From the NCBI GenBank assembly GCA_028826165.1, contig JAPDFW010000082.1, positions 62,001-126,000 on the forward strand: a stretch of 64,000 bases of DNA, written 5' to 3'. The DNA is from Anaeramoeba ignava (taxonomy: Eukaryota; Metamonada; Anaeramoebidae). Under the pieces are notes generated by a model, which did no database searches, had not been told where the DNA came from, and saw nothing but the letters and a program-made list of their open reading frames with translations. Shown here piece by piece: positions 40,358 to 52,490 of the stretch (positions within the stretch are counted from its first letter, which is position 1; the number at the start of each line of letters is the position of its first letter). The translations under genes were made by a program, and so were the position numbers.

Positions 40358-43300
40358 TTAACAACATTTTTTTTTAGGACGAGGTTTAAATTCTGTCAAA
40401 TTTATTACTGGATCATTTCGTTCTTCTTTTTTTTTTATTTTTTGATCATTTTCTAAAATTTTTTTAACAAGAAAATTTACAGATTCATCAATATTTTCTT
40501 TAGTTTTTGCACTTGTTGTGAACCTTTTTTTTTTTTTTAAAAATTTTAATTTAAAAATTTTAATTGAAAAATTTTGATTGTTTTTTTTTACCATCCTATA
40601 AATCCAAATTCTTGACATATATTATCCATATCTTCTTTTGTTTTTTCAAAAATATCTGAACCTAAATCAATCTATAAAAAGAAATTTTTTTGATTAATTG
40701 AAAAATTTTTTTTAAAAAAAAATATATACTTTATTTGCAAGAAGAACAACAGAAATTGGTGAACCATCTGATAAATAAACTTTAGAATCAATATCACTTT
40801 TCCATTTTTTTGCATTTTCAAAAGTGTTTGGTCTTGTAACATCAAATATTACAAATGCTCCAGCTGCTCCATTATAATAAACTCTTGTTAAATTTCCATA
40901 TCTTTCTTGTCCTAATATTATAAATAATTTTATAAATAATTTTATAAATAATTTTATAAATAATTTTATATTTAATTTTATAAATAATTTTATAAATAAT
41001 TTAATAAATAATTTTATAAATAATTTTATAATTAATTTAATAAATAATTTAATAAATAATTTTATCAATAATTTTATAATTAATTTTATATTTAATTTAA
41101 TATATAATTTTATAATTAATTTTATAATTAATTTTATAATTAATTTTATAATTAATTTAATAAATAATTTTATAAATAATTTTATAAATAATTTTATAAT
41201 TAATTTTATAATTAATTTTTATATTTAATTTTATAATTAATTTTATAATTAATTTTATAATTAATTTTATAAATAATTTTATAAATAATTTTATAAATAA
41301 TTTTATAAATAATTTTATAAATAATTTTATAAATAATTTTATAAATAATTTTATAAATAATTTTATATTTAATTTTATATTTAATTTTTTATATTTAATT
41401 TTATATTTAATTTTATATTTAATTTTATATTTAATTTTTATAATTAATTTTATATTTAATTTTATATTTAATTTTATAAATAATTTTATATTTAATTTTA
41501 TATTTAATTTTATAATTAATTTTATAAATAATTTTATAATTAATTTTATAAATAATTTAATAAATAATTTAATAAATAATTTTATAAATAATTTTATATT
41601 TAATTTTATAATAATTTAATAAATAATTTTATAAATAATTTTATATTTAATTTTATAAATAATTTTATAAATAATTTTATAAATAATTTAATAAATAATT
41701 TAATAAATAATTTTATAAATAATTTTATATTTAATTTAATAATTAATTTTATATTTAATATTATAATTAATTTTATAATTAATTTTATAAATAATTTTAT
41801 AAATAATTTTATAAATAATTTTATAAATAATTTTATAATTAATTTTATAATTAATTTTATAAATAATTTTATAAATAATTTTATAAATAATTTTATAAAT
41901 AATTTTATAAATAATTTTATAAATAATTTTATAAATAATTTTATAATTAATTTTATAATTAATTTTATAAATAATTTTATAATTAATTTTATAAATAATT
42001 TTATAAATAATTTAATAATTTTATAAATAATTTTATAAATAATTTTATAAATAATTTAATATTTAATTTTATAAATAATTTTATATTTAATTTTATAAAT
42101 AATTTTATATATAATTTTTATAAATAATTTTATAAATAATTTTATAAATAATTTTATAAATAATTTTATAAATAATTTTATAAATAATTTATAATTAATT
42201 TTATAAATAATTTTATAATTAATTTTATAAATAATTTAATAAATAATTTTATAAATAATTTTAATAAATAATTTTATAAATAATTTAATAATTAATTTTA
42301 TAAATAATTTTATAATTAATTTTATAAATAATTTTATATTTAATTTTATAAATAATTTTATAATTAATTTTATAATTAATTTTATAATTAATTTTATAAT
42401 TAATTTTATAATTAATTTTATAATTAATTTTATAAATAATTTTTATATTTAATTTTATAAATAATTTTATAAATAAATTTATAATTAATTTTATAAATAA
42501 TTTTATATTTAATTTTATAAATAATTTTATAAATAATTTTATAATTAATTTTATAATTAATTTTATAAATAATTTTATATCTAATTTTATAATTAATTTT
42601 ATATTTAATTTTATAAATAATTTTTATAAATAATTTTATAAATAATTTTATATTTAATTTTATAATTAATTTTATAAAGTAATTTTATAATTAATTTTAT
42701 AATTAATTTTATAAATAATTTTATAAATAATTTTTATAAATAATTTTATAAATAATTTTAAATTGAATTTTATATATAATTTAATAAATAATTTTTATAA
42801 ATAATTTTATAAATAATTTTATAAATAATTTAATAAATAATTTAATAATTAATTTTATAATTAATTTTATAAATAATTTTATAAATAATTTTATAAATAA
42901 TTTTATAAATAATTTTATAAATAATTTTATAAATAATTTTATATTTAATTTTATAAATAATTTTATATTTAATTTTATAAATAATTTTATATTTAATTTT
43001 ATAAATAATTTTATAAAATAATTTTATAAATAATTTTATAAATAATTTTATAAATAATTTTATAAATAATTTTATAATTAATTTTATAAATAATTTTATA
43101 AATAATTTTATAAATAATTTTATAAATAATTTTATAAATAATTTTATAATTAATTTTATAAGTAATTTTATATTTAATTTTATAAATAATTTTATATTTA
43201 ATTTTATAAATAATTTTATTAATAATTTTATAAATAATTTTATAAATAATTTTATTAATAATTTTATAAATAATTTTATAAAATAATTTTATATTTAATT

Positions 43301-44500
43301 TTATATTTAATTTTATATTTAATTTTATAATTAATTTTATATTTAATTTTATAAATAATTTTATAAATAATTTTATTAATAATTTTATAAATAATTTTAT
43401 AAATAATTTTATTAATAATTTTATAAATAATTTTATTAATAATTTTATAAATAATTTTATAAATAATTTTATAAATAATTTTATTAATAAGTTTATAAAT
43501 AATTTTATAAATAATTTTATAAATAATTTTATAATAATTTAATAAATAATTTTATAATTAATTTTATAATTAATTTTATAAATAAATTTATTAATAATTT
43601 TATAAATAATTTTATAAATAATTTTATAAATAATTTTATATTTAATTTTATAAATAATTTTATTAATAAATTTATATTTAATTTTATATTGTGTTTTATA
43701 TTTAATTTTATTAATAATTTTATAAATAATTTTATATTTAATTTTATAAATAAATTTTATAAATAATTTAATAATTAATTTTATATATAATTTTATAAAT
43801 AATTTTATAAATAATTTTATAAATAATTTTATAAATAATTTTATAAATAATTTTATAAATAATTTTATAAATAATTTTATAAATAATTTTATAAATAATT
43901 TTATAATTAATTTTATATTTAATTTTATAATTAATTTTATAAATAATTTTATAATTAATTTAATAAATAATTTTATAAATAAATTTATATTTAATTTTAT
44001 ATTGTGTTTTTAGTTTATATTAAATTGTAAAAAGAATTGAAACAAAAGAAAAAACTTGGAAAAAAACCAAAAAAATTTTTTTTCCTAGTTTTAAAAGGAC
44101 TAAATAGAATAATAAAAATAGAAAGAAATTTTGAATAAATAAATGAATAAATAAAAACCTGCAATATCCCATAATTGAAGTCTAACAACTTTCTCATCAA
44201 TTTTCATAACTTTTAAAGCAAAATCAACACCAATCTTTTTTTTATTTTATAAAATTAAATTAAATTAATTTAAAAAAAAAAACAAAATGAAAATGTTGTC
44301 AATTTTTTTAATTAATCAATTAATCAAATTTTTTAATTATTTAATTAATTAAATTTTTTAACTGTTGATTTATATTTAGTAGAAAAAATTCCATGAACAA
44401 ATGAATTTATATAAGAAGTTTTTCCTGTTCCACTGTCTCCAACAACTAATACTTTATAAGGAAATTCGTGATCCTCTTGTTCATCATCAACTTGTGACAT
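40358..44500 (-). CDS. Rab32-like small GTPase, paralogue 1
   Basis: Exons 44500-44363, 44234-44159, 40911-40730, 40671-40592 and 40523-40358 join in frame to 213 residues. G-box motifs: GDSGTGKT (P-loop), switch I TIGVDFALKV, WDIAGQERYGNLTRVYY (switch II), NKIDL and TSAKT. The W-D-I-A-G-Q-E-R form with TRVYY and the DIDSKVYLSDGSPIS segment are Rab32/38-family features. The chain ends KKKCC, a double-Cys geranylgeranylation site. Rab32 proteins act on endosome- and lysosome-related or mitochondria-associated membranes in other eukaryotes; the role here is inferred. All four intron positions match the neighbouring paralogue. Intron 2 is 3247 bp of simple repeat, about five times the coding length. 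Confidence 0.92.
40912..44158 (-). repeat. Giant simple-repeat intron 2 of Rab paralogue 1
   Basis: Made of TTTTATAAATAA and TTTTATAATTAA 12-mers plus TTTTATATTTAA variants on the plus strand, with only a few isolated C or G bases over 3 kb until the 5' end of the intron. There are no direct repeats with unique spacers, so it is not a CRISPR-like array, and no gene is hidden in it. Confidence 0.9.
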
Positions 44501-44883
44501 TTAAAATAAATGTAAAAGAAAAAAAAGGAAAATAAAAAAATGAAAAAAAAAAAGAATAAAAAAATTTTAATTTTAATTTTTAATTTTGTTTTTGTTTTTG
44601 TTTTTGTTTTTATTTTTATTTTTGTTTTTGTTTTTGTTTTTATTTTTTTTTTGTTTATTGTTTTTGTTTATTATTTTTCTCTTTTCGAAAAATTTTCCTT
44701 CAAAAATCTCGTTCAATAAAAAGAAGAAAAAGAAGAAAAAAAAAGCAAAAAAAAATGTGAATGAAAATGAAAATGAAAATGAAAAAAAAGTTTGTGTTTT
44801 GTTTTTCATTTGTTTTCTTTTTTTTTTGATCTTCTTAAAAATTGAGAAACAAGTTATTGATTGATTAATTGATTTTTTTTTAA
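44501..44883. other. Intergenic spacer between the tandem Rab genes
   Basis: 383 bp holding TTTTTG and TTTTTA hexamer runs (about 44582-44655), a short ATGAAA run near 44758-44785, and poly-A/T stretches. The end next to 44500 carries minus-strand TTTTCATTTTTT units, the presumed start region of Rab paralogue 1. Confidence 0.5.
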
Positions 44884-46994
44884 TCAACAGCAACCGTTTC
44901 CTCCTTTGGATTGTGTAGTGAGTGGTTCTTCCAAATGGATTGCTTGTTCTTTTGGTTTTTTATTTTGTTTCATTTTGAGATCATTTTCTAAGATTTTGTT
45001 AACAAGAAATTGTGCACATTCATTTATGTTTAATTTAGTTTTAGCACTAGTTGGAAACCTTTTAATTTTAATTTTAATTTTGATTTTAATTTTAATTTTA
45101 ATTTTAATTTTAGTTTTAATTTTAATTTTAATTTTATAAATGAATTTTGATTTTGATTTTAATTTTAATTTTAATTTTAATTTTAGTTTTAATTTTAATT
45201 TTAATTTTAATTTTAATTTTAATTTTAATTTTAATTTTAATTTTAGTTTTAATTTTAATTTTAATTTTAATTTTAATTTTAATTTTAATTTTAGTTTTTT
45301 AATTTTAATTTTAATTTTAATTTTAATTTTAATTTTAATTTTAATTTTAATTTTAATTTTAATTTTAATTTTAATTTTAATTTTAATTTTAATTTTAATT
45401 TTAATTTTAATTTTAATTTTAATTTTAATTTTAATTTTAATTTTATAAATGAATTTTGATTTTTAATTTTAATTTTAATTTTAATTTTAATTTTAATTTT
45501 AATTTTAATTTTAATTTTAATTTTAATTTTAATTTTAATTATTTTAATTTTAATTTTAATTTTAATTTTAATTTTAATTTATAAATAAATACCATCCTAA
45601 AAATCCAAATTCTTTACAAAATTCATCCATTTCTTTATCTGTTTTTCCAAAACCTTCTGGAGTTAAATCAAACTGAATTGATTAAATTCAAGAAAAGAAT
45701 AAGAATAAGAATAATAAAAATAAAAATAAATTTTTTTAGAATAAGTTTCTGAGTTTAATAAAGATAATAAATACTTTGTTTGCAAGAAGAACAACAGGAA
45801 TAACTGAACCATCTGGAAGAAAAGTTTTAGAATCAATATCATTTTTCCATTTTTTCACATTTTCTAAAGTATCCATTCTTGTAACATCGAAAACAACAAA
45901 AGCACCAACAGCTTCATTATAATAAACTCTTGTCATATTTGTATATCTTTCTTGGCCTAATTTAATTTTAATTTTATAAATGAATTTTAATTTCATTTTA
46001 GCTTTATATTTAATTTTATAAATGAATTTTAATTGAATTTTCATTTTAATTTTATAAATGAATTTTAATTTTAATTTAATTTTAATTTTATAAATGAATT
46101 TTAATTTCATTTTAATTTTAATTTTATAAATGAATTTCATTTTAATTTCATTTTAATTTTAATTTCATTTTAATTTTAATTTCATTTTAATTTTAATTTC
46201 ATTTTAATTTTAATTTCATTTTAATTTTAATTTCATTTTAATTTTAATTTCATTTTAATTTCATTTTAATTTCATTTTAGCTTTATATTTAATTTTATAA
46301 ATGAATTTTAATTTTAATTTAATTTTATAAATGAATTTTAATTTTAATTTTATAAATGAATTTCATTTTAATTTTATAAATAAATTTTAATTTTCATTTA
46401 ATTTTATAAATGAATTTTAATTGAATTTGAATTTTAATTTTATAAATGAATTTTAATTTCATTTTAATTTTATAAATGAATTTTAATTTTATAAATGAAT
46501 TTTAATTTTCATTTTAATTTTATAAATGAATTTTAATTTTCATTTTAATTTTATAAATGAATTTTAATTTTCATTTTAATTTTATAAATGAATTTTAATT
46601 TTCATTTTAATTTTATAAATGAATTTTAAAATGTTAAAATAAATAGAAAGAAATTTTGAATAAATAAATGAATAAATAAAAACCTGCAATATCCCATAAT
46701 TGAAGTCTAACAACTTTATCATCACTTATATTCATAACTTTCAAAGCAAAATCAACACCAATCTTAATTTAAAAAAAAAGGAAAAAAAAATTTCAATTTT
46801 AAATAAAAAATTTTTTTCTTATTATTATTATTATTTTTAAAAATAAATTTTTTTACAGTTGCTTTATATCTATTAGAAAAAATTCCATGAACAAATGAAT
46901 TTATATAAGAAGTTTTTCCTGTTCCACTGTCTCCAACAACTAATACTTTATAAAGATAACCTTTATCATCTTCACCTTGAAAATCATCAGCCAT
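44884..46994 (-). CDS. Rab32-like small GTPase, paralogue 2
   Basis: Exons 46994-46857, 46762-46684, 45956-45775, 45672-45593 and 45058-44884 join in frame to 217 residues. Motifs: GDSGTGKTSYINSFVHG (P-loop), TIGVDFALKV, WDIAGQERYTNMTRVYY, VPVVLLANK-type strand seen as IPVVLLANK followed by FDL, and TSAKT; it ends GGNGCC for double geranylgeranylation. Relative to paralogue 1 the G domain is strongly conserved, while the hypervariable tail and intron fillings differ. The 5' ends of intron 2 in the two genes are almost the same sequence, which supports a tandem duplication that included introns. As for other Rab32 proteins, a membrane-traffic role is expected. Confidence 0.93.
45059..45592 (-). 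repeat. Intron 4 of Rab paralogue 2: TTTTAA hexamer tract
   Basis: 534-bp intron of near-pure TTTTAA hexamers on the plus strand, with occasional TTTTAG, TTTTGA and ATAAATGAA interruptions. The reading frames across it (Ile-Leu or Asn-Phe) are artefacts. Confidence 0.9.
45957..46683 (-). repeat. Intron 2 of Rab paralogue 2: ATTTTATAAATGAATTTTAA repeats
   Basis: 727-bp intron of roughly 30-bp units combining TTTTATAAATGAATTTTAA with TTTCATTTTAA. It occupies the same position as the 3.2-kb intron of paralogue 1 but uses a different repeat unit. Confidence 0.9.
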
Positions 46995-47122
46995 TTGAAA
47001 AAAAAAAATAAAATGAAAAAAAAAAATGAAAAAAAAATTAAAAAAAAAAAAGTTTTTTCTCCTTTTAAATTTTTTTCTTTTTCATTTTTTTTCTCCTTTT
47101 TTTTTTTTAAATTAAATAAAAA
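46995..47122. promoter_or_regulatory. 128-bp divergent start region (Rab paralogue 2 / TFIIIC subunit)
   Basis: A-rich ATGAAAAAAA units flank the Rab start and TTTTTCATTTTTTTTC units flank the other start. It is one of several compact divergent regions with the shared motif. Confidence 0.45.
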
Positions 47123-49710
47123 ATGAATGAAAAAAAAATTCCTCATAAAAAATTTTTTTGTATTGAATTTCCTGGTTATGTTAAAGATACAGAGAAAGCA
47201 TTAAAAATGTTAGGAGGAATTTCGAGGATTAAAAAATATGCTATTGAAGGGAATTCTACTGATTCATTTACAATAAAAATAATTCCAAATGCAACTCCTC
47301 TTTTTGGAGAAAGATTGACTTCAAATAATTTATTTCTTAAAGTTTCAAAACAAAAAATTTCACAATCTTTTTCTTTTGAACCTGAAATAATCGGTTCAAT
47401 TCCTGAATCTGTTTATTTTAAAGGAATGTTTGATTTTCAATTTATTCAACCTGAATTTTTTAAAAAGGATCAAATTTTGAAAAAATTTAATGAAAATTCT
47501 GAAAATTTGTTTCTTCAACCAAAAAGAATTGATTCTCATGATATTCCTGTTGATTATGCGTATTTTTTACTTTTAAATTCTTTTAATTTTTTTAAATCAA
47601 AAATTTTTTTTTAAAATTATAATTTAAATTTTATTTTTAGTTTTAAAGAAAATCCTTTTTTTCAGTTTTTTAAAAATCAAGATGGAGTAATATATTTATT
47701 TGTTGATTTATTTCCTTAGATTCTTTTAAAGTCTCTTTTCTTATTTTTTATTTATAATTTTTAATTTTAAAAAAAAAAATTAATTTTAGGAATTTGAATT
47801 AAAAAGCAAAAAAACTAAAAAAGTTACTCAAATTTTATTTAAAGAACCGTAATTCAAATTCAAATTTAAATTCAATTCAAAATCAAAATCAAAATTCAAA
47901 TTTAAAAATCAAAATCAAAATCAAATTCAAATTCAAAATTAAAATCAAAATTAAAATTAAAATTAAAATTAAAATTAAAATTAAAATTAAAATTTAAAAT
48001 TAAAATTAAAATTAAAATCAAAATTCAATTTAAAATCAAAATCAAAATCAAAATCAAAATCAAAATTAAAATCAAAATTAAAATCAAAATTAAAATTAAA
48101 ATTAAAATCAAAATTAAAATCAAAATTAAAATCAAAATTAAAAATCAAAATTAAAATCAAAATCAAAATTAAAATCAAAATCAATTCCAAAATCAATTCG
48201 AAAATCAAAATTAAAATTCAAAATTAAAATCAAAATTAAAATTCAATTCCAAAATTAAAATCAAAATCTAAAATCAAATTCAAAATTAAAATCAAAATTA
48301 AAATTAAAATCAAAATTAAAATCAAAATTAAAATTAAAATCAAAATTCAATTTAAAATTAAAATTAAAATTAAAATCAAAATCAAAAAAAAAGAATTCCA
48401 CCAATTCTTCCATTTGATCCAAAAAATGATATAGAAAAAAAAATTCATAATTTATTTGAACGTCGTCCAGTTTGGTCAAGAAGAGCACTCGAATTAATAT
48501 TAAAAAAACCAATAACTAACTTTAAAAAGTAATAAGGAAAGAAAAATTGAATCAAAAAATTTCCAAAAAAAAAACATTAAAAATAATAATTTTTCATCTT
48601 TATTTAATTTAAGTACACTTGAATTATGTGCTTTTAATTATAAAACAGGTCCTTGGAGATCTTTATGGGTTCGTCGTGGTGTTAATTTACTTGAAAATAA
48701 ATCAAATGCAATTTATCAATCTTTAGATTTTCGGATTAGTCGAATTTCTTCTAAAGAGAATACTAATAATAAACAAACTCAACCAATAAGATTTCAAAAA
48801 AGAAAAGAGTAAAAAATTCCAAAAAAAAAAAAGTGGAACAAAAAATTTTTTTAATTTTAAATTAATTTTTTTTTAGAATCGATAAAAATCAAAATGAAGT
48901 TATTTATGATTTTGATATTGCTAAACTTCTTAAACTTCCAAAAAAAAGACAATTTATTTATCAAATATGTGATGTTATTGAAGGTGTTAAATCAATAAGA
49001 GAATTTTATCAAAAAATTGTTTTGAATGAAAATTGTGAAGTAAAAAAATCAAAACATTTAAAATAGTTTTATTATTTAAATTATTTTTATTATTTTTTTA
49101 ATTTAAAAAGGAAAAATCAGGATTTTTAAAAGCAAATGATATTTTAAAAATTAAAAAATTAATGAGAGAACAAGTAGAAAAATTACAAAAAAATCAAAAT
49201 CAAAATCAAATTGAAAATCAAAATCAAAATCAAAATCAAAATGAAAATGAAAATCAAATTGAAATTGAAATTGAAAATGAAAATCAAATTGAAATTGAAA
49301 ATGAAAATCAAAATGAAATTGAAAATCAAAATCAAAATCAAATTGAAATTGAAAATCAAAATCAAAATCAAATTGAAAATCAAAATCAAAATCAAAATCA
49401 AAATCAAATTCAAAATGAAAATGAAAATCAAATTGAAAATCAAAATCAAAATCAAATTGAAATTGAAAATCAAAATCAAATTCAAAATAAAAAAAATCAA
49501 ACTCTAAGTCAAATTGAAAATGAAATCGAAATTGAAATGGAAGAAGAAAATAAGGTTAAAGAATCAAAAGAAGAACAAATCAGAACTCAAAATTTAAATT
49601 TTGATTCTCAAAATATTTCGGAATCAAATTCAAATTCAAATTCAATTTCAGATTCAAATTCAAATTCAATTTCAAATTCAAATTCAGAATCAGAATCAGA
49701 TTCAAATTAA
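47123..49710 (+). CDS. GTF3C5: RNA polymerase III initiation factor TFIIIC subunit, GTF3C5/Tfc1-like
   Basis: Exons 47123-47559, 47641-47686, 47790-47848, 48394-48528, 48614-48808, 48877-49039 and 49111-49710 join in frame to 544 residues. Family motifs: [20 protein letters not shown] near the N-terminus, [59 protein letters not shown] with SLDFRIS, and [13 protein letters not shown]. In yeast and human, this subunit (tau95 / TFIIIC63) helps bind the A box of tRNA gene promoters and recruit Pol III. The C-terminal 180 residues are Gln/Asn/Glu-rich and then Ser/Asn/Asp/Glu repeats; an acidic tail is also usual in the family. Intron 1 uses a donor inside GC-GTATTT, giving the join DYA+FKENPF. 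Confidence 0.92.
47849..48393 (+). repeat. Intron 3 of the TFIIIC-subunit gene: AAAATT/AAAATC/TTCAAA repeats
   Basis: 545-bp intron of A-rich hexamers on the sense strand, with almost no AG or GT inside. Confidence 0.9.
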
Positions 49711-49878
49711 GATTAAGAATCAAATAATAACTAGAATCAAATTTTGTTTAATTTCTTTGTAAAAAGAATAATTTTAAATTTCAAAATAATTTTCATTTTT
49801 TAGAAAAAGAAAAAAATTGAAATAAAAATTGAAATTAAAAACAAATTTCTGTTTGTTTTTTAAGTAAAAAAATTTAGT

Positions 49879-52412
49879 TTAATCAGAATCAGAATTGGAA
49901 TCAGAATCAGAATCAGAATCAGAATTAGAATTAGAATTAGAATTAGAATTAGAATCATCTAAGTGAAAATCAATTTTAAAATCTTTTTGAAGATTATTAT
50001 TATCATCATCAGTAATTTCAATTTCATCATCACTTTCCTTTTTAATTTTAATTTCTTTTTCATCATCACTTTCCTTTTTAATTTTAATTTCATTTTTAAT
50101 TTCTTTTTTAATTTCTTTTTTAATTTCATTTTCAATTTCTTTTTCATTTTCTTTTTCATTTTCATTTTCTTTTTTAATTTCTTTTTCATTTGAAGTTAAA
50201 AATTGATTCAAGTTTTCATTCAAATTTTCTTCTTTATCATCACTTAAAAAATCACTAAAAAAATCATTTTCATCAATTAAATTTTCATCAATTAAATTTT
50301 CATTTTGATTTTTCTGATTAACTTCAATTTTTTGAAATTCTTTAATTGATTTTTGAAGAAATTCATTTGGTTTAAAAATTGTAACACTTTCAATATATCC
50401 TTTTAAATCCATAACTTCAAATATAATATTTAAACCTGGGAATATATAAAACTTGCTTTGAACAAATTTTGCCTTATTTTCAATATAATGCTCAATAGAA
50501 AATGGTTTATTTCCTAATATTTTGCAAATTTGATCAAACTAAATCACAAAAATGAATATTTCATTTATTTATAAAATCAACTTTTTTTTTTATTCTTTTT
50601 TGATAAAATTGTTAAATATCATACTTTCATTGTTGAATTAATTTCTAATTTGTTTGCAAAAATTTTATAGTTGCATTTTTTATATCTATTATTTAATAAA
50701 AAGATACAATTTTTTGATTTTAATTTTTTGATTTGAATTTTTTGATTTTAATCTAATCTAATTTGATTTACTTGTTAAAGTTAATACTTATAGGTAAATT
50801 TGAATAAAATGTAAATTTTTTGATTTTGTGATTTTTTCCATCAAATAAAATATCAATTCCTTTTTCGAAATATTGATAAAAATAATCTGAATTGGATAAT
50901 TTTAAATTTTGAGAATTTGAATTTTCTTTATCTTCTTTATCTTCTTTATCTTCTTTATCTTCTTTATCTTCTTTTTTTTTTGATAATTTTATCAATAAAA
51001 AAATTCAAATTTTGTTTTTTCAAATAAATTTTTTTTTACGAATTTTTGAATAAATTTTATTTGGTGATCCAAATAAGAATAAAGTATCTTGAACAGAATC
51101 TCCAAAATTTAAGTGAGTATTCTTAAAAGTCAAACCATTTAAAAGCTTAATTTATTTTGAATTTAAATTTTAATTATAATTATTTTTATTTTTGAATTTA
51201 AATTTTAATTATAATTATTTTTAAATTTGAATTTAAATTTAGTTTTGAATTTAAATTTTAATTATAATTATTTTTAATTTTGAATTTAAATTTTAATTAT
51301 TTTTAATTTTGAATTTAAATTTAGTTTTCAATTTAAATTTAGTTTTGAATTTAAATTTTGTTTTTCAATTTAAATTTTATTTTTCAATTTAAATTTTATT
51401 TTTCAATTTAAATTTAGTTTTTCAATTTAAATTTAATTTTAAATTTAAATTTAATTTTCAATTTAAATTTTGTTTTCAATTTAAATTTAGTTTTGAATTT
51501 AAATTTTGTTTTGAATTTAAATTTTGTTTTGAATTTAAATTTAATTTTCAATTTAAATTTAGTTTTGAATTTAAATTTAATTTTCAATTTAAATTTAGTT
51601 TTCAATTTAAATTTAGTTTTGAATTTAAATTTTGTTTTCAATTTAAATTTATTTTGAATTTAAATTTTAATTATAATTATTTTTATTTTTGAATTTAAAT
51701 TTAGTTTTGAATTTAAATTTAGTTTTTGAATTTAAATTTAGTTTTGAATTTAAATTTAAATTTAGTTTTCAATTTACTTCGACAGTAAAATCAAATTTTG
51801 TAATGAAACAATCATTTGGAAAATTATCAATAATTGGATAAATCAAAAATTCTGAAAAATTAATTTTAGTTTGATTTTTTAAAAAGAAATCAATATCCTT
51901 TTTATTTTGTGAAGATTTTTCAGGATTATAAGATATTAAAGTAATTCCTGGTCGACTAAATTTAAATATAATAAATAATTCAAAAAAAAAATAAATAGAA
52001 AACAATTTAAAAAAAAATACATTTCATAATAAATATCTTTTCTTTCATCTAAATCTGCTTTATTAAAAGCACCAAAAAATTCTGATGCCTTTTTAATTGT
52101 AAAGAATATTTTATTTGGTTGTGATAATATAACTTCTTTTTTGTCTTTTCCTTGAGAAATTGAGAAAGTTAATTGAGAATTATTAAAAACATTTATTGCA
52201 AATAATAATTGATTTTGAGCTGAAAAAATAAGTCTAATTCCAATTTGTTTAATTATTATTTCTATTGAAGTTTCAAGAAGATTCTTTTCATTGAAAATTA
52301 ATTCAACTTCTCCATAAATTGAATATCTTTTTTCTATAATTTTTATCGCTTCATTAATTGTCATTCCTAAAAAAAAATCTCCTAAAGATTTTCCTGTATT
52401 AATTTGAAACAT
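49879..52412 (-). CDS. PHAF1: PHAF1 / UPF0183 family protein (phagophore-associated)
   Basis: Exons 52412-52021, 51955-51778, 51145-51040, 50970-50772, 50685-50625 and 50538-49879 join in frame to 531 residues. Family landmarks: LGDFFLGMTINEAIKII at the N-terminus, GIRLIFSAQNQLLFAI, LNFGDSVQDTLFLFGSPNKI, DYFYQYFEKGIDILFDGKNH with IKKFTFYSNLP, and NIIFEVMDLKGYIESVTIF. In animals PHAF1 (C16orf70) works with BCAS3 on PI3P-marked autophagic membranes. The last 160 residues are a Lys/Glu-rich and then Ser/Asn/Asp repeat tail not seen in typical members. A tandem KED insert starts exon 4, right at the splice acceptor. Confidence 0.92.
51146..51777 (-). repeat. Intron 2 of the PHAF1 gene: AATTTAAATTTAGTTTTC repeats
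   Basis: 632-bp intron of about 18-bp units (GAATTTAAATTTAGTTTT and CAATTTAAATTTTGTTTT variants on the plus strand). The sense strand contains G and C but hardly any AG or GT. Confidence 0.9.
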
Positions 52413-52490
52413 TTTTATTCAAACAAAAAAAAGAAAATTGGAAAAAAAAATGATTTTTCATTTTTCATTTTTTTTTCTTTCTTTTAAAAA
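52413..52490. promoter_or_regulatory. 78-bp divergent start region (PHAF1 / ankyrin-BTB)
   Basis: It carries the T-rich CAT motif on each strand (TTTTTCATTTTTCATTTTTT on the plus strand). The two start codons are only 78 bp apart. Confidence 0.45.

Noticed and set aside
40912-44158. Possible CRISPR-like or minisatellite array in the Rab intron
   Set aside because: The units are degenerate 12-mers with no unique spacers, and the flanks splice together into a complete Rab protein.
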